Source: Acidobacteriota bacterium (lineage in GTDB: Bacteria; Acidobacteriota; Terriglobia; Acidiferrales; UBA7541). Taken from it: 42,145 bases of DNA. The stretch spans positions 1 through 42,145 of the forward strand of contig JABDFR010000024.1 of the NCBI GenBank assembly GCA_013286465.1, in the 5' to 3' direction. The position numbers and the translations under genes are program-made. This document shows positions 41,653-42,145 of the stretch, one piece after another; position 1 is the first letter of the stretch, and each line of letters opens with the position of its first letter. Below the pieces are notes generated by a model that ran no database searches, was not told the origin of the DNA, and worked only from the letters and a program-made list of their open reading frames with translations.

Positions 41653-41730
41653 CAGCACTCCAGTTCGCGCACACCACCGCATCTCGATTACTAAGCATCC
41701 GGGATTCGCCGCAAACGTGCCCTTTGACGA

Positions 41731-41768
41731 GATCTTGCCCGGCTCGCCATAAAAGCGCGGGCCCTACG
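41731..41768 (-). repeat. Family B dispersed repeat, diverged inverted copy
   Basis: On the minus strand it reads TCGTAGGGCCCGCGCTTTTA, then TGGCGAGCCGGGCAAGATC, the same order of motifs as copies 1-3 with a few changes. Confidence 0.65.
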
Positions 41769-41799
41769 AAAACCGCGAAAACCAGCCCCATAAATGCAA

Positions 41800-41830
41800 A
41801 ACGGAGAGCCTGGCAGCTCTCCGTTTCGCT
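41800..41830. terminator. Strong hairpin terminator, minus strand favoured
   Basis: ACGGAGAGC (41803-41811) and GCTCTCCGT (41818-41826) form a perfect 9-bp stem with a 6-nt loop. On the minus strand TTTTGCATTT follows the stem, a fair U-tract. On the plus strand only TTCGCTATTCC follows. Confidence 0.75.
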
Positions 41831-41843
41831 ATTCCTGATGGCC

Positions 41844-41921
41844 GGAGCATCGGGTCAGGGCTGATGATTCAGCCCTGCACTGCAAAAGATGCTACCGGTT
41901 TCGCACCGCAAAAGCGGTGTG
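41844..41921 (-). ncRNA. Candidate structured RNA (nested hairpins)
   Basis: An outer stem CCGGAGCATC (41844-41853) with GATGCT-a-CCGG (41890-41900) encloses a perfect 9-bp hairpin CAGGGCTGA-tgat-TCAGCCCTG (41858-41879). A third hairpin CACCGC-aaaa-GCGGTG (41906-41921) adjoins. The minus strand is preferred because the terminator at 41800-41830 lies at its 3' end. I could not assign it to a known riboswitch or RNA class. It could also be another dispersed hairpin element. The flanking region 41922-42145 shows one weak small ORF and nothing else. Confidence 0.35.
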
Positions 41922-41980
41922 CAATTTTGGTTCAGCAATCGTTGCCCGGTGGAGTCATTCTCCCTCCGATCAAACCGTTG

Positions 41981-42073
41981 CTAATTCGACTTGTACGCTC
42001 CGCAACCAGCGATTGCAAGCGCAAAAACAGAGAAACAATACGTAGCGCCAAAATATCTGGCCGCCAGAAGCAT
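41981..42073 (-). CDS. Possible very short lipoprotein-like peptide (30 aa) or end of a longer ORF
   Basis: From ATG 42071-42073 the frame gives 30 residues (LLAARYFGATYCFSVFALAI then AGCGAYKSN) with a lipobox-like IAGC near its end. The same frame is open to the right window edge, so this may also be the C-terminal end of a gene starting outside. No clear Shine-Dalgarno is visible. It could be a truncated lipoprotein. Confidence 0.25.
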   Translation of the reverse strand: MLLAARYFGATYCFSVFALAIAGCGAYKSN

Positions 42074-42145
42074 AAGCTTTTCAGAATCAGCGAGATCTCT
42101 GAAAAACCGGCCCGCCAGTGTCCGGACGCAAAAGCTCCGGCAGCC

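Overview
The window looks like a chromosomal segment of a soil-type Acidobacteriota bacterium. This is inferred from gene content, because there is no rRNA or marker alignment to prove it. The signs are a receptor Ser/Thr kinase with a PD40 propeller, a full-length tricorn-type protease, a giant secreted Asp-box/IPT protein with C-terminal membrane segments, many secreted proteins of unknown function, high G+C, and intergenic spaces packed with short dispersed hairpin repeats. OmpA, a DUF481 barrel and an HME-RND pump say the cell is diderm.

Layout. 0-2.6 kb (minus strand): a partial ATP-grasp protein, a YdeI/DUF1905 protein and a radical SAM protein. The radical SAM gene reads through a TGA into a Cys-Sec-Ala-Glu-Pro tail, with a SECIS-like hairpin 12 nt behind the TGA. 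This is the most exciting item in the window. 2.9-5.5 kb: aconitase AcnA. 5.8-9.4 kb: giant secreted Asp-box protein. 9.7-12.2 kb: exported TPR protein and an HSL-type esterase, probably one transcript. 12.2-19.1 kb: PilZ protein, outer-membrane barrel, ICMT-like methyltransferase, DUF481 protein, OmpA-family coiled-coil protein and two exported proteins. 19.4-25 kb: MerR regulator with a classic 19-bp-spacer promoter, exported RidA homologue, receptor kinase and IclR regulator. 25-31 kb: tricorn protease, small membrane protein and flotillin-like SPFH protein. 31.4-32.9 kb: a sortase directly downstream of an LPKTG protein. 33-34.4 kb: cupin, a small conserved-looking protein and tRNA-Arg(ACG). 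34.5-39.6 kb: HME-RND metal pump with its periplasmic adaptor, preceded by an FG-GAP-like protein. 40-42 kb: a small ORF, a DedA membrane protein, repeats and a structured-RNA candidate.

Across the window the plus strand changes from G/T-rich on the left to C/A-rich on the right whatever the gene orientation. This suggests that a replichore boundary of terminus polarity lies within roughly 14-24 kb. At least five families of dispersed hairpin repeats occupy the gaps. Two families form inverted doublets like REPINs, and one supplies the stop codons of two genes.
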